From NCBI GenBank assembly GCA_049325575.1, contig JBMOLK010000112.1, forward strand, positions 23,238 to 87,237: a DNA stretch of 64,000 nt, given 5' to 3'. Origin of the DNA: JBMOLK01 sp049325575 (GTDB lineage: Bacteria; Bacillota; Clostridia; Acetivibrionales; Acetivibrionaceae). Shown piece after piece: positions 1 through 8,701 of the stretch (positions are counted from its first letter, which is position 1; every line of letters starts with the position of its first letter). The notes below the pieces were generated by a model that was not told the DNA's origin, searched no databases, and worked only from the letters and a program-made list of their open reading frames with translations. The translations under genes and the position numbers were made by a program.

Positions 1-2
1 GA

Positions 3-635
3 GATAAGGTACAGGATGTGTTGATTTATGTTTCGGTAGTTATATCACTCCTTTTTAGTATAGGGCTGTTTATGGTGCTTCCTAATGTTATAGCATGGTT
101 TTTACCTATTGACAAGGACTCAGGTGTAGGATCAATTATGCATAATGCAGTCGAAGGTTTTATAAGAATTGCATTGTTTTTTACCTATATTGCTCTTATA
201 TCAAATCTTAAGGATATAAAAAGGGTATGGCAGTATCATGGAGCAGAGCATAAGACCATTCACTGCTACGAGAACGAAGAGGAGCTAACTGTTGAAAACA
301 TAAAAAAATACTCAACAAGACATCCGCGCTGCGGTACATCATTCCTGTTTACTGTTATGATAGTCAGTATTATGGTTTTTTCGGTAGCCGGCTTGCATAA
401 CATGTGGATGAATATACTCATAAGGCTTATTTTGCTACCCCTTGTAGCAGGACTGTCCTATGAGATCATAAAGTTTGCTGGAAGAAGTGAATCAAAGATA
501 ATGGGTATTGTAAATGCACCCGGTTTGATGTTTCAAAGATATACTACAAGGGAACCGGATGACAGTCAAATCGAAGTTGCTATTGAAGCTATGAAGAACG
601 TATTGGTAAAGAGCAAGGAAGATGATAAATGGTAA
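3..635 (+). CDS. DUF1385 (YqhQ-like) membrane protein, 5' end missing
   Basis: The frame is already open at the window edge, so this is the C-terminal ~210 residues of a DUF1385 protein (family members are usually about 300 aa). The GTG at 18 is internal, not a start. Visible are the family motif HGAEHKTIHCYE, a second conserved block RHPRCGTSF, and hydrophobic segments before and after them, which fits an integral membrane protein. Function is unknown; a role in metal or cell-envelope homeostasis is only speculation. The stop overlaps the start of prmC by 14 bases, so the two are translationally coupled. DUF1385 next to prmC is a common clostridial arrangement. Confidence 0.85.
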   Translation, partial: DKVQDVLIYVSVVISLLFSIGLFMVLPNVIAWFLPIDKDSGVGSIMHNAVEGFIRIALFFTYIALISNLKDIKRVWQYHGAEHKTIHCYENEEELTVENIKKYSTRHPRCGTSFLFTVMIVSIMVFSVAGLHNMWMNILIRLILLPLVAGLSYEIIKFAGRSESKIMGIVNAPGLMFQRYTTREPDDSQIEVAIEAMKNVLVKSKEDDKW

Positions 636-1557
636 GCTGGAGGCTGGTGTGGTTCTAAAAGAAGCGCTGATAAGCGGAATCAAGCTGCTGAAGTCAGCAG
701 GAATAGAAGCCCCGGCATTAGAAGCCGGGGTAATATTATGTCATGTGTTGGGCTGCGAAAAGACCTATTTATATTCCCATGACGATTACAAACTGAATAA
801 TGACGAATACGAATATTTGATAAAGTGTATTAATGACAGGGCAAACGGAAAGCCGCTTCAATATATAACTGGACACCAGGAGTTCATGTCCCTGGACTTT
901 AAAGTTACACCAGATGTGCTTATACCAAGGCATGATACAGAAGTTTTAGTTGAGGCGGTAATAGACTATGTGAAGGAAGCCGGATTGAAGAAAGTAAATA
1001 TACTTGACATAGGTACCGGCTCCGGGTGTATAGCTGTAAGTCTTGCCCGGTATATAAAAGACAGCAGGGTTTTTGCTGTGGATGTTTCAAAAGGGGCCCT
1101 TAAGGTGGCACGGCTTAATGCTAAGAATTTAGGCGTATTAGAGAGAATAACTTTTGTCCGCGGTAATGTCTTTGACGGACTTAATCAGATAAAAGCTGAA
1201 GATGCAATTGAAAGTGGACGGGTTGACTCTCCTCATAGAAAAAGCAAAATATTTTTTGATGTTATTGTATCCAATCCTCCTTATATACCCTCACATGATA
1301 TACATACTTTGGACGTACAGGTTAAGGACTATGAACCTCTCTCTGCACTAAACGGAGGAGAGGATGGTCTTGATTTTTATAGATTTATAATAAAAGAAGC
1401 AGCAAATAAACTAAAACCACATGGCCTTCTTGGTTTTGAAGTCGGATATGGCCAGGCTGCAGATGTCTTGGACCTAATGAAGAGTGAATTTGAAAGAATT
1501 AAAATAGTAAAGGATCTGGCTCAAGTTGACAGGGTAGTAATGGGAAACTTAAGATAA
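622..1557 (+). CDS. prmC: Release factor glutamine N5-methyltransferase
   Basis: Class I SAM-dependent methyltransferase (HemK/PrmC) that methylates the Gln of the GGQ motif in release factors RF1 and RF2. The N-terminal ~90 residues form the helical release-factor-binding domain. The SAM-binding loop reads DIGTGSGCIA and the catalytic motif NPPY is in VSNPPYIPS. Length (311 aa) is normal apart from a short acidic insert before the NPPY motif. The ATG lies inside the end of the DUF1385 gene with AAGGAAG as ribosome binding site. prfA, often the next gene, is not here; the following gene is convergent. Confidence 0.93.
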   Translation: MINGKLEAGVVLKEALISGIKLLKSAGIEAPALEAGVILCHVLGCEKTYLYSHDDYKLNNDEYEYLIKCINDRANGKPLQYITGHQEFMSLDFKVTPDVLIPRHDTEVLVEAVIDYVKEAGLKKVNILDIGTGSGCIAVSLARYIKDSRVFAVDVSKGALKVARLNAKNLGVLERITFVRGNVFDGLNQIKAEDAIESGRVDSPHRKSKIFFDVIVSNPPYIPSHDIHTLDVQVKDYEPLSALNGGEDGLDFYRFIIKEAANKLKPHGLLGFEVGYGQAADVLDLMKSEFERIKIVKDLAQVDRVVMGNLR

Positions 1558-1564
1558 TGCATGA

Positions 1565-2632
1565 TTAATCATTCCATAGGCTTATTACACCTGATTTTTG
1601 CAGGCTTTTAAGAAGTATTGCAAATAAAGGACCAATGAAAAGACCTATTACACCAAACAGCATCAGCCCCATGTACATTGAGATAAGAGTGACTAATGGA
1701 TGCAAGCCTGTGTGGGCAGCAACTATTTTTGGCTCAATTACCTGCCGTATGATTAGACCTGAGAGATATACACTTGCTAACCCGCATGCCATCTTCATAT
1801 TGCCGGTTATAAAACTCCATGCTATCCAGGGAAGCATTATTATGCCTGTTCCAAGTATGGGAATGCCGTCCGATAATGCAACAATAAATCCCATTAATAC
1901 AGCATAGTCAGCCTTGATAATAATAAACCCCAGGGTTGATTGTATAAAAGTAATACTCATAAGTACAAGCTGGGCTCTAAAATATCCTAATATAGCAGAA
2001 CCTGCTTCGCTTTTTACACCGGGAAATCCCTTCTTAAAGTTACCGGGAAGCTGCTTATAGACAAAGTTTCTAATATTTCTTCTATCACTGCTTATAAAAT
2101 ATGATGACAAAAGAGTAACTGTTGTAAATACTGCTATTTTGGGGATTGACGTTATACTGTTTAGTATTGAGGCGGCTATTGAAGTAATTATCTTTTCAAC
2201 TTTTGGTAAGTTGGACTTAAAATTATCCTCAAGACTAGCCGATATATTGTCCGGAAAATAATCATAGAAGACACTGGCGCGGTCATAATAGCCTGATATA
2301 GTATTGGAAATTGTCTCAATATATTGAGGAAGATTATTTTGAAGCCTGATCAGTTCATAATAGACTTTAAGTACGATCAGGACAATTAAAAAAGTAATGA
2401 TACTCACTGTCAAGACAAGAGATAATACGGATGCATACTTTCTATTGATCCTCATCTTTTTTTCCATATAGTTTATAATAGGTTCATTTATAAGGGATAT
2501 TACTACAGCTATAATAAAGGGGGCCAAAAAGGCAAAAAGAAAAGTTGCTCCCATATATATTACAAGGATTATCAGTAATATTGTTATAACACTTGTGACA
2601 GTTTTTTTATACTTTTCCAGTTTAAAATGCAT
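1565..2632 (-). CDS. AI-2E family permease, YtvI-like
   Basis: Multi-pass membrane protein of the AI-2E/PerM family with about eight hydrophobic segments: two at the N terminus, a periplasmic-type stretch around residues 70-160, and the C-terminal bundle with IPILGTGIIMLPW and the family block IEPKIV near residue 300. Length (355 aa) and organisation resemble the sporulation protein YtvI of Firmicutes, but paralogues are common, so the symbol is left blank. Possible substrates of the family include small solutes and ions; none can be inferred here. It converges on prmC with only 7 bases between stops. The ribosome binding site is a weak AAGGA about 10 bases before the ATG. Confidence 0.78.
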   Translation of the reverse strand: MHFKLEKYKKTVTSVITILLIILVIYMGATFLFAFLAPFIIAVVISLINEPIINYMEKKMRINRKYASVLSLVLTVSIITFLIVLIVLKVYYELIRLQNNLPQYIETISNTISGYYDRASVFYDYFPDNISASLEDNFKSNLPKVEKIITSIAASILNSITSIPKIAVFTTVTLLSSYFISSDRRNIRNFVYKQLPGNFKKGFPGVKSEAGSAILGYFRAQLVLMSITFIQSTLGFIIIKADYAVLMGFIVALSDGIPILGTGIIMLPWIAWSFITGNMKMACGLASVYLSGLIIRQVIEPKIVAAHTGLHPLVTLISMYMGLMLFGVIGLFIGPLFAILLKSLQKSGVISLWND

Positions 2633-3256
2633 AGTTTGTTCATATCCTTAGTTTTCTTAATATAATATATATGATAGAAAATCAATATAAAAAACACACG
2701 GAGCAAAAAATAAATATTGTATACAAAGTTCATTAGTAAACTGTGAAGAGTATCAAAATTAAAGGCTTTAGGGTAATGTGAGAATGAGTTATTAAATCTT
2801 ACTAACTACAATATATATAAAGAAAATGAGATATAAACGAATAATTAAGGAAAATTTGAGATTTTAAAAGTTTGACTTATGACCTGGTAATAATTATAAT
2901 TATTTATGGTTAAATGAAGCCTGCCAAAGGGGGTAGGCCAGACCTGCCAGTGAGGGTATGGTATGGCGGATTTATTAAATAATTCTGGCCGTTAAATCTT
3001 TTTTTCCACCAAGCAATTTAGTAGTAAATATGCAATTTGTTGTTTTATATGTTGAATACATTTTGAATTTTATACGCTATAAATGGTATTGTATTACCTT
3101 TAACGATATGGAACTTTAGGATTAATTTACTTGTGCTTAAGTGTTTAACTAAAAAGCTGCCTATGTTATTATGAGTAGTGGACATTTATTTAAGGGCTAT
3201 GTAAATTCATAGAATTATTTAATTATTTAAATTATTTATAAATGGGGTCATAGTAT
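2633..3256 (+). other. Rnf operon leader with nested, mutually exclusive hairpins
   Basis: A 624-base non-coding stretch, mostly A+T, with one G+C-rich island at 2916-2990. In the island GCCTGCC (2919-2925) can pair with GGTAGGC (2932-2938, one G-U). Alternatively GGCCAGA (2936-2942) pairs with TCTGGCC (2984-2990), enclosing CTGCCA/TGGCGG (2944-2949/2964-2969, one G-U). Bases 2936-2938 are used by both, so the first and outer folds exclude each other. A T run follows at 2999-3005. I do not recognise a known riboswitch consensus. The rest of the interval shows no gene. Confidence 0.45.
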
Positions 3257-4576
3257 ATGCTACTTAAAAATTTTTTCAAGGGAGGAGCATCAGTTCCTCA
3301 CTCCAAAAATACTGCCGGGTGTGAGACAGTAAAAATGGGAGTTCCTGAAAAGGTAATAATCCCAATGCTGCAGCACATTGGAGCGCCGTGTGAGCCTTGT
3401 GTCAAAAAGGGTGACACGGTTAAGGTGGGTCAGGTGATAGGAAACACCGACAAATTTATTTCTGCTCCCATCCATTCAAGTGTATCAGGCACCGTCACTG
3501 ATGTGGCACCAATGCTTTATCCCGGCGGGGTCTATGTAACATCGGTTGAAATAAAGACTGATGGAAATCAGGAAGTTTATGAGGGAATCAAACCACCAAG
3601 CTATTCTAGTCACAAGGAATTTTTGACAGCTATAAGAGAATCGGGTCTTGTTGGTCTTGGAGGTGCAGGATTTCCTGCCCATGTTAAGCTTGCTCCCCCA
3701 CCGGATAAAAAAATAGATACCCTAGTAATCAATGGTGCGGAATGCGAGCCTTTTATTACCTCGGACTACAGGGAGGTAATTGAGAACTCATGGCACGTAA
3801 TAAGCGGCATTAATATAATCATGGAGACTTTGGGTATTGAAAATGTCCTCATAGGTATTGAGGATAACAAGCCTGAAGCAATAAAAGAATTGACTCACCT
3901 GGCGGCAACCAGTGACAAGATAAATGTAGTAAAGCTTAAGTCACGTTATCCCCAGGGTGCTGAAAAAATGCTTATATATGCTACAACAGGAAGAAAGGTG
4001 CCACCGGGAAAGCTTCCCTCAGATGTGGGTGTTATTGTTATGAATGTTAACAGTATATCCTTCATTTCAGAATATACAAAGACGGGAATGCCTCTTATAA
4101 AGAAAAGGGCTACAGTTGACGGGCCTGCAGTAAATAAACCTTCAAATGTAGAGGTTTTGATAGGTACATCTCTTTCAGAGGTATTTAATTTCTGCGGTGG
4201 GTTCAAAGTACCACCGAAAAAGGTCTTGATGGGTGGGCCTATGATGGGTATATCCCAGTTTTCGCTGGACACTTCCGTGGTTAAGCATACAAATGCGCTG
4301 CTGGCTTTTGATGAGGGCAGCGGTGTACTTCCAAAGTCCGGGGCCTGCATAAGGTGCGGAAGGTGTGTAAAGGCATGTCCAATGAATCTTCTGCCTTTGA
4401 GTCTTAATAATAATGCTTTAAAAGAAAATGTTGACGAGTTAAAAAAATACCATGTAAATGATTGTATTGAGTGCGGCAGTTGTTCATATGTATGTCCTGC
4501 TAAAATTCATCTTGTACAGTCAATAAGGCTGGGTAAGGTACAGGTAAGACAGGCAGCAGCGAAAGGGGGTAAATAG
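3257..4576 (+). CDS. rnfC: Rnf complex subunit RnfC
   Basis: Peripheral iron-sulfur and NADH-binding subunit of the ferredoxin:NAD+ oxidoreductase that couples electron flow to Na+ or H+ pumping. The N-terminal ~120 residues form the barrel-sandwich (biotinyl-like) domain. The NADH/FMN-binding SLBB-like region carries GLGGAGFPAHVK. Two [4Fe-4S] motifs follow near residues 365-420: CIRCGRCVKACP and CIECGSCSYVCP. At 439 aa it is the compact clostridial form, lacking the long Ala/Lys-rich tail of gammaproteobacterial RnfC. It is the first gene of rnfCDGEAB; the next gene starts 1 base after its stop. ATG preceded by a GGGG-type ribosome binding site. Confidence 0.95.
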   Translation: MLLKNFFKGGASVPHSKNTAGCETVKMGVPEKVIIPMLQHIGAPCEPCVKKGDTVKVGQVIGNTDKFISAPIHSSVSGTVTDVAPMLYPGGVYVTSVEIKTDGNQEVYEGIKPPSYSSHKEFLTAIRESGLVGLGGAGFPAHVKLAPPPDKKIDTLVINGAECEPFITSDYREVIENSWHVISGINIIMETLGIENVLIGIEDNKPEAIKELTHLAATSDKINVVKLKSRYPQGAEKMLIYATTGRKVPPGKLPSDVGVIVMNVNSISFISEYTKTGMPLIKKRATVDGPAVNKPSNVEVLIGTSLSEVFNFCGGFKVPPKKVLMGGPMMGISQFSLDTSVVKHTNALLAFDEGSGVLPKSGACIRCGRCVKACPMNLLPLSLNNNALKENVDELKKYHVNDCIECGSCSYVCPAKIHLVQSIRLGKVQVRQAAAKGGK

Positions 4577-4577
4577 T

Positions 4578-5537
4578 TTGGAAAACAGTTTTGTAGTGTC
4601 ATCTTCTCCACATATAAGAGATAACGCAAATACAAGAAGAATAATGATAGATGTAATTATAGCTCTTCTTCCCGCAGCGGCAGCAGGTATCTACTTTTTC
4701 GGGCTTAGGGCTTTATATGTGATTATGGTTACAGTTCTGTCCTGTGTTGTATCAGAGTATATATCAAGAAAAGTCATGAAAAGGGAATCAACAGTTTCAG
4801 ATTTTAGTGCGGTATTGACAGGTTTACTTCTAGCACTAAACCTTCCGTCCACCATACCGCTTTGGATAGCGGCAGTCGGCGGTGTTGTAGCCATAGTAAT
4901 CGTTAAGCAGATGTTTGGAGGACTGGGACAAAATTTCATGAATCCTGCACTGGCAGCAAGGGTATTCCTGCTGATTTCTTACACAGGGCACATGACAAAT
5001 TGGGTTAATCCAAGAGGTATTGATGCAGTATCAACTGCTACACCCCTTGCCATTTTAAGAGGTAAGGAAGCTGTGGCAGCGGATCTGCCAAATTACGCCC
5101 AGCTTTTTTGGGGACAGATAGGCGGGTGTATCGGTGAGACATCGGTTGCAGCTCTGCTCCTGGGAGCCTTGTACCTTTTAGTTAGAAGAGTTATAGGCCC
5201 CGAGATACCTTTGACATTTATTGGAGCATTGGCAGTGTTTACCTGGATATTCGGAGGCCAGGGGGCTTTCACAGGTGACTTTGTTGCCCACATGCTTTCC
5301 GGAGGTCTGATTCTTGGTGCTTTTTACATGGCAACAGACTATGCAACGTCTCCTGTAACAATGAAGGGGCGGATTATAATGGGTATAGGCTGCGGACTCC
5401 TGACCGGAATTATACGCCTGTATACCAACTACCCTGAAGGCGTATCCTTTGCAATACTTCTGATGAACATTACCGTGCCTCTTATTGACAGGTTTACCGT
5501 TCCAAAAAGTTTCGGAGGTGAAAAAGCAGTTGCGTGA
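4578..5537 (+). CDS. rnfD: Rnf complex subunit RnfD
   Basis: Integral membrane subunit of the Rnf complex, NqrB/RnfD family, with about nine to ten hydrophobic helices. The block DAVSTATPLA near residue 155 contains the S-T-A-T sequence whose last Thr is the expected site of covalent FMN attachment through a phosphoester bond. Start is TTG, chosen because AGGGGGT lies 6-12 bases upstream and there is almost no gap from rnfC. Length (319 aa) is typical. The C terminus overlaps the start of rnfG by 8 bases. Confidence 0.94.
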   Translation: MENSFVVSSSPHIRDNANTRRIMIDVIIALLPAAAAGIYFFGLRALYVIMVTVLSCVVSEYISRKVMKRESTVSDFSAVLTGLLLALNLPSTIPLWIAAVGGVVAIVIVKQMFGGLGQNFMNPALAARVFLLISYTGHMTNWVNPRGIDAVSTATPLAILRGKEAVAADLPNYAQLFWGQIGGCIGETSVAALLLGALYLLVRRVIGPEIPLTFIGALAVFTWIFGGQGAFTGDFVAHMLSGGLILGAFYMATDYATSPVTMKGRIIMGIGCGLLTGIIRLYTNYPEGVSFAILLMNITVPLIDRFTVPKSFGGEKAVA

Positions 5538-6123
5538 TATAGTTAAACCCACATTAATTTTATTTATAATTTGTGCTGTAGTTACCCTATCCCTTTCTTT
5601 TACCAACGCAGTAACAAAGGACAAAATTGCCCAAAGAGTAAGGTTGGATGAGGAGAATGCCAGAAAAGAGGTTCTTGCTTTAGCAGAAAGCTTTGAGGAG
5701 CTTGAGAATTTGGAATCAATCCTTGGGTCCAGTCCAGATATGGGACTTGTGAAGAAGGCTTTTAAAGGACTTAAGGGCGGCGAGACTGTTGGAAATGTGT
5801 TTTTGGTAGAAAGTAAGGGTTATGGCGGAACTATGGTCATAACTGTAGGAATAGATAGTGAAGGTAAGCTTACAGGTGTAAAAATAGGCAGTAATAACGA
5901 AACGCCTGGGCTTGGTTCAAAAGCAAAGGATAAACCCTTTATTTCACAGTTTACAGGCACTATGCCTAAGGAGCCTTTAACCGTTGTGAAAAGCGGAAAG
6001 ACAAAGGATGAAGAAATAAACGCAATAAGCGGAGCTACCATAACATCAAACGCCGTTGTAAAAGCAGTACAGGCATCTATTGATGTAAATAATGAGCTTA
6101 AGAAAAAAGGGGGGGATTCTTAA
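5530..6123 (+). CDS. rnfG: Rnf complex subunit RnfG
   Basis: Membrane-anchored flavoprotein subunit with one N-terminal helix (about residues 8-28) followed by an extracytoplasmic FMN-binding domain. The covalent-FMN motif S-G-A-T is seen in AISGATITSNAV near the C terminus. The TTG at 5530 is preferred because GGAGGTG at 5514-5520 sits 9 bases upstream; an in-frame GTG at 5518 would overlap that ribosome binding site. The start lies inside rnfD, so the genes are coupled. About 197 aa, normal for the family. Confidence 0.92.
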   Translation: MRDIVKPTLILFIICAVVTLSLSFTNAVTKDKIAQRVRLDEENARKEVLALAESFEELENLESILGSSPDMGLVKKAFKGLKGGETVGNVFLVESKGYGGTMVITVGIDSEGKLTGVKIGSNNETPGLGSKAKDKPFISQFTGTMPKEPLTVVKSGKTKDEEINAISGATITSNAVVKAVQASIDVNNELKKKGGDS

Positions 6124-6124
6124 G

Positions 6125-6787
6125 ATGAGTGCTCTAAAGACATTAACCAGGGGTTTTATGAAGGAAAATCCCGTGTTCAGGCTTGTTTTGGGTATGTGCC
6201 CTACCCTGGCGGTGACAACGTCCGCAAAAAACGGTATTGGAATGGGTCTTGCAGCAACAGTGGTATTGATAGGCTCAAACATGGTAATCTCCTTATTAAG
6301 AAAAGTTATTCCGGACAGGGTAAGAATTCCGGCATATATAACAATCATTGCAGGATTTGTAACTATAGTACAGTTTTTACTTAAAGCCTACTTCCCGGAG
6401 ATTGATAAAGAGCTGGGTATTTTTATACCTTTGATAGTTGTAAACTGTATCATACTTGCAAGAGCAGAAATGTTTGCAAACAAGAACAATGCGATTTTGT
6501 CAATTCTTGATGCTGTAGGTATGGGAATTGGTTTTACCATAGCCCTTCTGACAATAGGTACTGTAAGAGAGGTGCTGGGTAACGGAACCTGGTTTGGATT
6601 AAATATTACTGCAGGTGTTATAGACCCTGCAATAATAATGATACTTCCTCCCGGAGGATTTTTGGCATTTGGGCTGATAATGGGACTTATAAATAAATAT
6701 TCTGCCGTGAAGATCGAACACAAGGGCTGCGCTTCATGTCCGATGCCCTGTGGAGTATCCGGTAAAGGCAAGGAGGCTCAAGTCTAA
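6125..6787 (+). CDS. rnfE: Rnf complex subunit RnfE
   Basis: Integral membrane subunit of the NqrD/RnfE family with six hydrophobic helices. Family blocks visible are NPVFRLVLGMCPTLAVTTS at the N terminus and the loop REVLGNGTWFG. Together with RnfA it forms the ion-translocating core that holds an intramembrane iron-sulfur cluster. The ATG is preceded by a run AAAAAAGGGGGGG about 10 bases upstream; an upstream in-frame start would have no such site. The Cys-rich tail CASCPMPCG is a feature I would check against relatives. Stop and rnfA start share one base. Confidence 0.94.
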   Translation: MSALKTLTRGFMKENPVFRLVLGMCPTLAVTTSAKNGIGMGLAATVVLIGSNMVISLLRKVIPDRVRIPAYITIIAGFVTIVQFLLKAYFPEIDKELGIFIPLIVVNCIILARAEMFANKNNAILSILDAVGMGIGFTIALLTIGTVREVLGNGTWFGLNITAGVIDPAIIMILPPGGFLAFGLIMGLINKYSAVKIEHKGCASCPMPCGVSGKGKEAQV

Positions 6788-7368
6788 TGAATGATATGAT
6801 AATAATAGTAATTAGTGCATTGCTGGTTAAAAACTTTGTCTTGACACAGTTCCTGGGGATATGTCCTTTCCTTGGAGTATCCAAAAAGCTGTCTACAGCT
6901 CTGGGAATGGGTGGAGCGGTAATCTTTGTTATGACCATTGCGTCGGGTGTTACCAGGCTGGTGTACGACTTATTCTTAAAGCCCAATGGTCTTGACTACC
7001 TCCAGACAATAGCTTTCATTCTGGTAATAGCTTCTCTGGTTCAATTTGTTGAGATAGTGTTAAAGAAGTTTGTGCCCCCTCTCTACAAAGCACTTGGTAT
7101 ATATCTTCCTCTAATTACAACCAACTGCGCTGTACTGGGAGCGGCCCTTTTAAATATTGATAAAGGCTATAATGTCGGCAAGTCAGTGGTTTATGGTTTT
7201 GGTGCCGGACTGGGCTTTACACTTGCATTGGTACTTTTTGCAGGGGTTAGAGAAAAATTGGAATACAGCGATATACCGGAGTCTTTAAAGGGTTTGCCAA
7301 TATCCCTAATAGCTGCTGCTCTTGTTTCAGTAGCATTTTTCGGCTTCCAGGGACTGTTCGGGATATAG
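6787..7368 (+). CDS. rnfA: Rnf complex subunit RnfA
   Basis: Integral membrane subunit of the NqrE/RnfA family, paralogous to RnfE and inserted with opposite topology; six hydrophobic helices in 193 aa. Recognisable are NFVLTQFLGICPFLGVSKK near the N terminus, with the Cys that can ligate the membrane [2Fe-2S] cluster, and the block LITTNCAVLGAAL with the second Cys. AAGGAGG lies 9 bases upstream of the ATG. The gene is followed by a 70-base gap before rnfB, the largest in the operon. Confidence 0.94.
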   Translation: MNDMIIIVISALLVKNFVLTQFLGICPFLGVSKKLSTALGMGGAVIFVMTIASGVTRLVYDLFLKPNGLDYLQTIAFILVIASLVQFVEIVLKKFVPPLYKALGIYLPLITTNCAVLGAALLNIDKGYNVGKSVVYGFGAGLGFTLALVLFAGVREKLEYSDIPESLKGLPISLIAAALVSVAFFGFQGLFGI

Positions 7369-7438
7369 CTATTAGTGCTTTGCAGCTGATAATAACTGTC
7401 GGGTTAATTTTCAATCATTAAGAGAGGTTGTTGAAGGT

Positions 7439-8242
7439 ATGGTTTATGATTTATTGTTGTCAACTTCCATAGTTGGTGGATTGGGTTTGGTGTTTGGACT
7501 GGGCCTTTCAATAGCATCAAAGAAGTTTGAGGTAAAAGTGGATGAAAGGATAGCCAAAGTAAGGGAAGTCTTGCCGGGAGCCAATTGCGGTGCCTGCGGC
7601 CAGACCGGGTGCGATTCCTTTGCAGAGTGTCTTGTGGAAGGAAAATCCAGCATAAGCGGCTGTCCTGTGGGCGGTGAAGAGCTTGTCAATAAGCTTGGCG
7701 AAATTTTAGGAGTAAAGGCTGAATCCACAGTAGCCAGGACTGCAAGGGTTATGTGTGCAGGTACTTACCAGTCATGTAAGCTAAAGTTTAACTATTCGGG
7801 TATAGAGGATTGTACTGCAGCAGCAAACCTTTTCGGCGGCCCCTCGACCTGTACTTACGGCTGCGTAGGTCTGGGTAACTGTGTAAGAGCATGTCCGTTT
7901 GATGCAATAGTTATTATAGATGGGCTTGCAAGGGTTATTGAGTCTAAGTGCAAGTCTTGTGAAAAGTGTGTGGCATCATGTCCTAAAAAGATAATTGAGA
8001 TGGTTCCAAGGTGTAATGAGTATACCGTGTCATGTACCAGCATGGATAAAGGGGCAGTCGTAAGGAAGAACTGCAGTGTGGGCTGTATAGGGTGCGGAAA
8101 GTGCTCAAAGGTATGCCCTGTAGAGGCTATAACCGTTAAGGGCACCCTTGCCAAGATTAATCCGGAGATTTGCAATAACTGCGGTGAGTGTATGAAGGTT
8201 TGCCCCACTAATTCAATTAAAAGATATAAATGTGATTACTAA
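7439..8242 (+). CDS. rnfB: Rnf complex subunit RnfB
   Basis: Ferredoxin-accepting iron-sulfur subunit. An N-terminal membrane helix (about residues 5-25) is followed by a four-Cys [4Fe-4S] domain, NCGACGQTGC...C, near residue 45, and then four ferredoxin-type Cys clusters: GLGNCVRACP, CKSCEKCVASCP, CIGCGKCSKVCP and CNNCGECMKVCP. Reduced ferredoxin is thought to donate electrons here, which pass via RnfG/RnfD/RnfA/RnfE to RnfC and NAD+. It is the last gene of the operon and is followed by a perfect hairpin terminator. Length 267 aa. Confidence 0.94.
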   Translation: MVYDLLLSTSIVGGLGLVFGLGLSIASKKFEVKVDERIAKVREVLPGANCGACGQTGCDSFAECLVEGKSSISGCPVGGEELVNKLGEILGVKAESTVARTARVMCAGTYQSCKLKFNYSGIEDCTAAANLFGGPSTCTYGCVGLGNCVRACPFDAIVIIDGLARVIESKCKSCEKCVASCPKKIIEMVPRCNEYTVSCTSMDKGAVVRKNCSVGCIGCGKCSKVCPVEAITVKGTLAKINPEICNNCGECMKVCPTNSIKRYKCDY

Positions 8243-8260
8243 TATACTAATATATAAATA

Positions 8261-8289
8261 TAACCCACACTTCTAAGAAGTGTGGGTTA
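8261..8289. terminator. Bidirectional terminator after rnfB
   Basis: Perfect inverted repeat AACCCACACTTC/GAAGTGTGGGTT with a 3-base loop. A-rich and T-rich flanks let it serve both the rnf operon and the convergent small gene on the other strand. Confidence 0.85.
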
Positions 8290-8293
8290 TATT

Positions 8294-8533
8294 TTATGAA
8301 CGTTTTCTACTTACAAGGATTTCATTACGTCCATTTCTAAACGATTTTCTTACGTCATAGCCTTTCATAATCAATGTATCGTATATTGTGTCTGTCTGAT
8401 TGTAATAGTTGTTTCCTATATCAAGAACCAGTGTCTCATCTGCTTTAAGTTCCTGTGATATCTTATCCAGTGTAGAGTCAATATTCAAGTCAACATTAGT
8501 GTTCTCTGCGTTTATAATATTATCTTCATCCAT
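8294..8533 (-). CDS. Small conserved-looking hypothetical protein
   Basis: A 79-aa acidic N-terminal half (rich in Asp, Glu and Asn) followed by a basic C terminus, KGYDVRKSFRNGRNEILVSRK. No signal peptide, membrane helix or known motif is visible. AGGAGG sits 8 bases before the ATG and a strong terminator closes the gene, so it is very likely translated. It is monocistronic, between the rnf operon and the shikimate-kinase-like gene. Function is not recognised; the alternating pattern is compatible with a small alpha/beta fold. Confidence 0.7.
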   Translation of the reverse strand: MDEDNIINAENTNVDLNIDSTLDKISQELKADETLVLDIGNNYYNQTDTIYDTLIMKGYDVRKSFRNGRNEILVSRKRS

Positions 8534-8701
8534 GTTTTATCCTCCTGGCTACTATATGGTTTACTGTCAATCTTTAAATCTAATGTTTTTTAAAAAAAAA
8601 TCCGGGTAAAAAAATTATAGTATAAGAAAGTACAATGTAATAATATTATTGACAGAAGTATGTTATTATATAAGTAAAATTTTTCTTACAAGGAGCAGGT
8701 C

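Noticed and set aside
2916..3005. Known riboswitch class before rnfC
   Set aside because: I compared the conserved cores I know (c-di-GMP, SAM, THF, fluoride, Mn, guanidine, PreQ1) and none fits; only the generic switching layout remains.
3257..8242. Nqr rather than Rnf
   Set aside because: Order C-D-G-E-A-B, presence of the RnfB ferredoxin subunit, and no NqrF identify Rnf.
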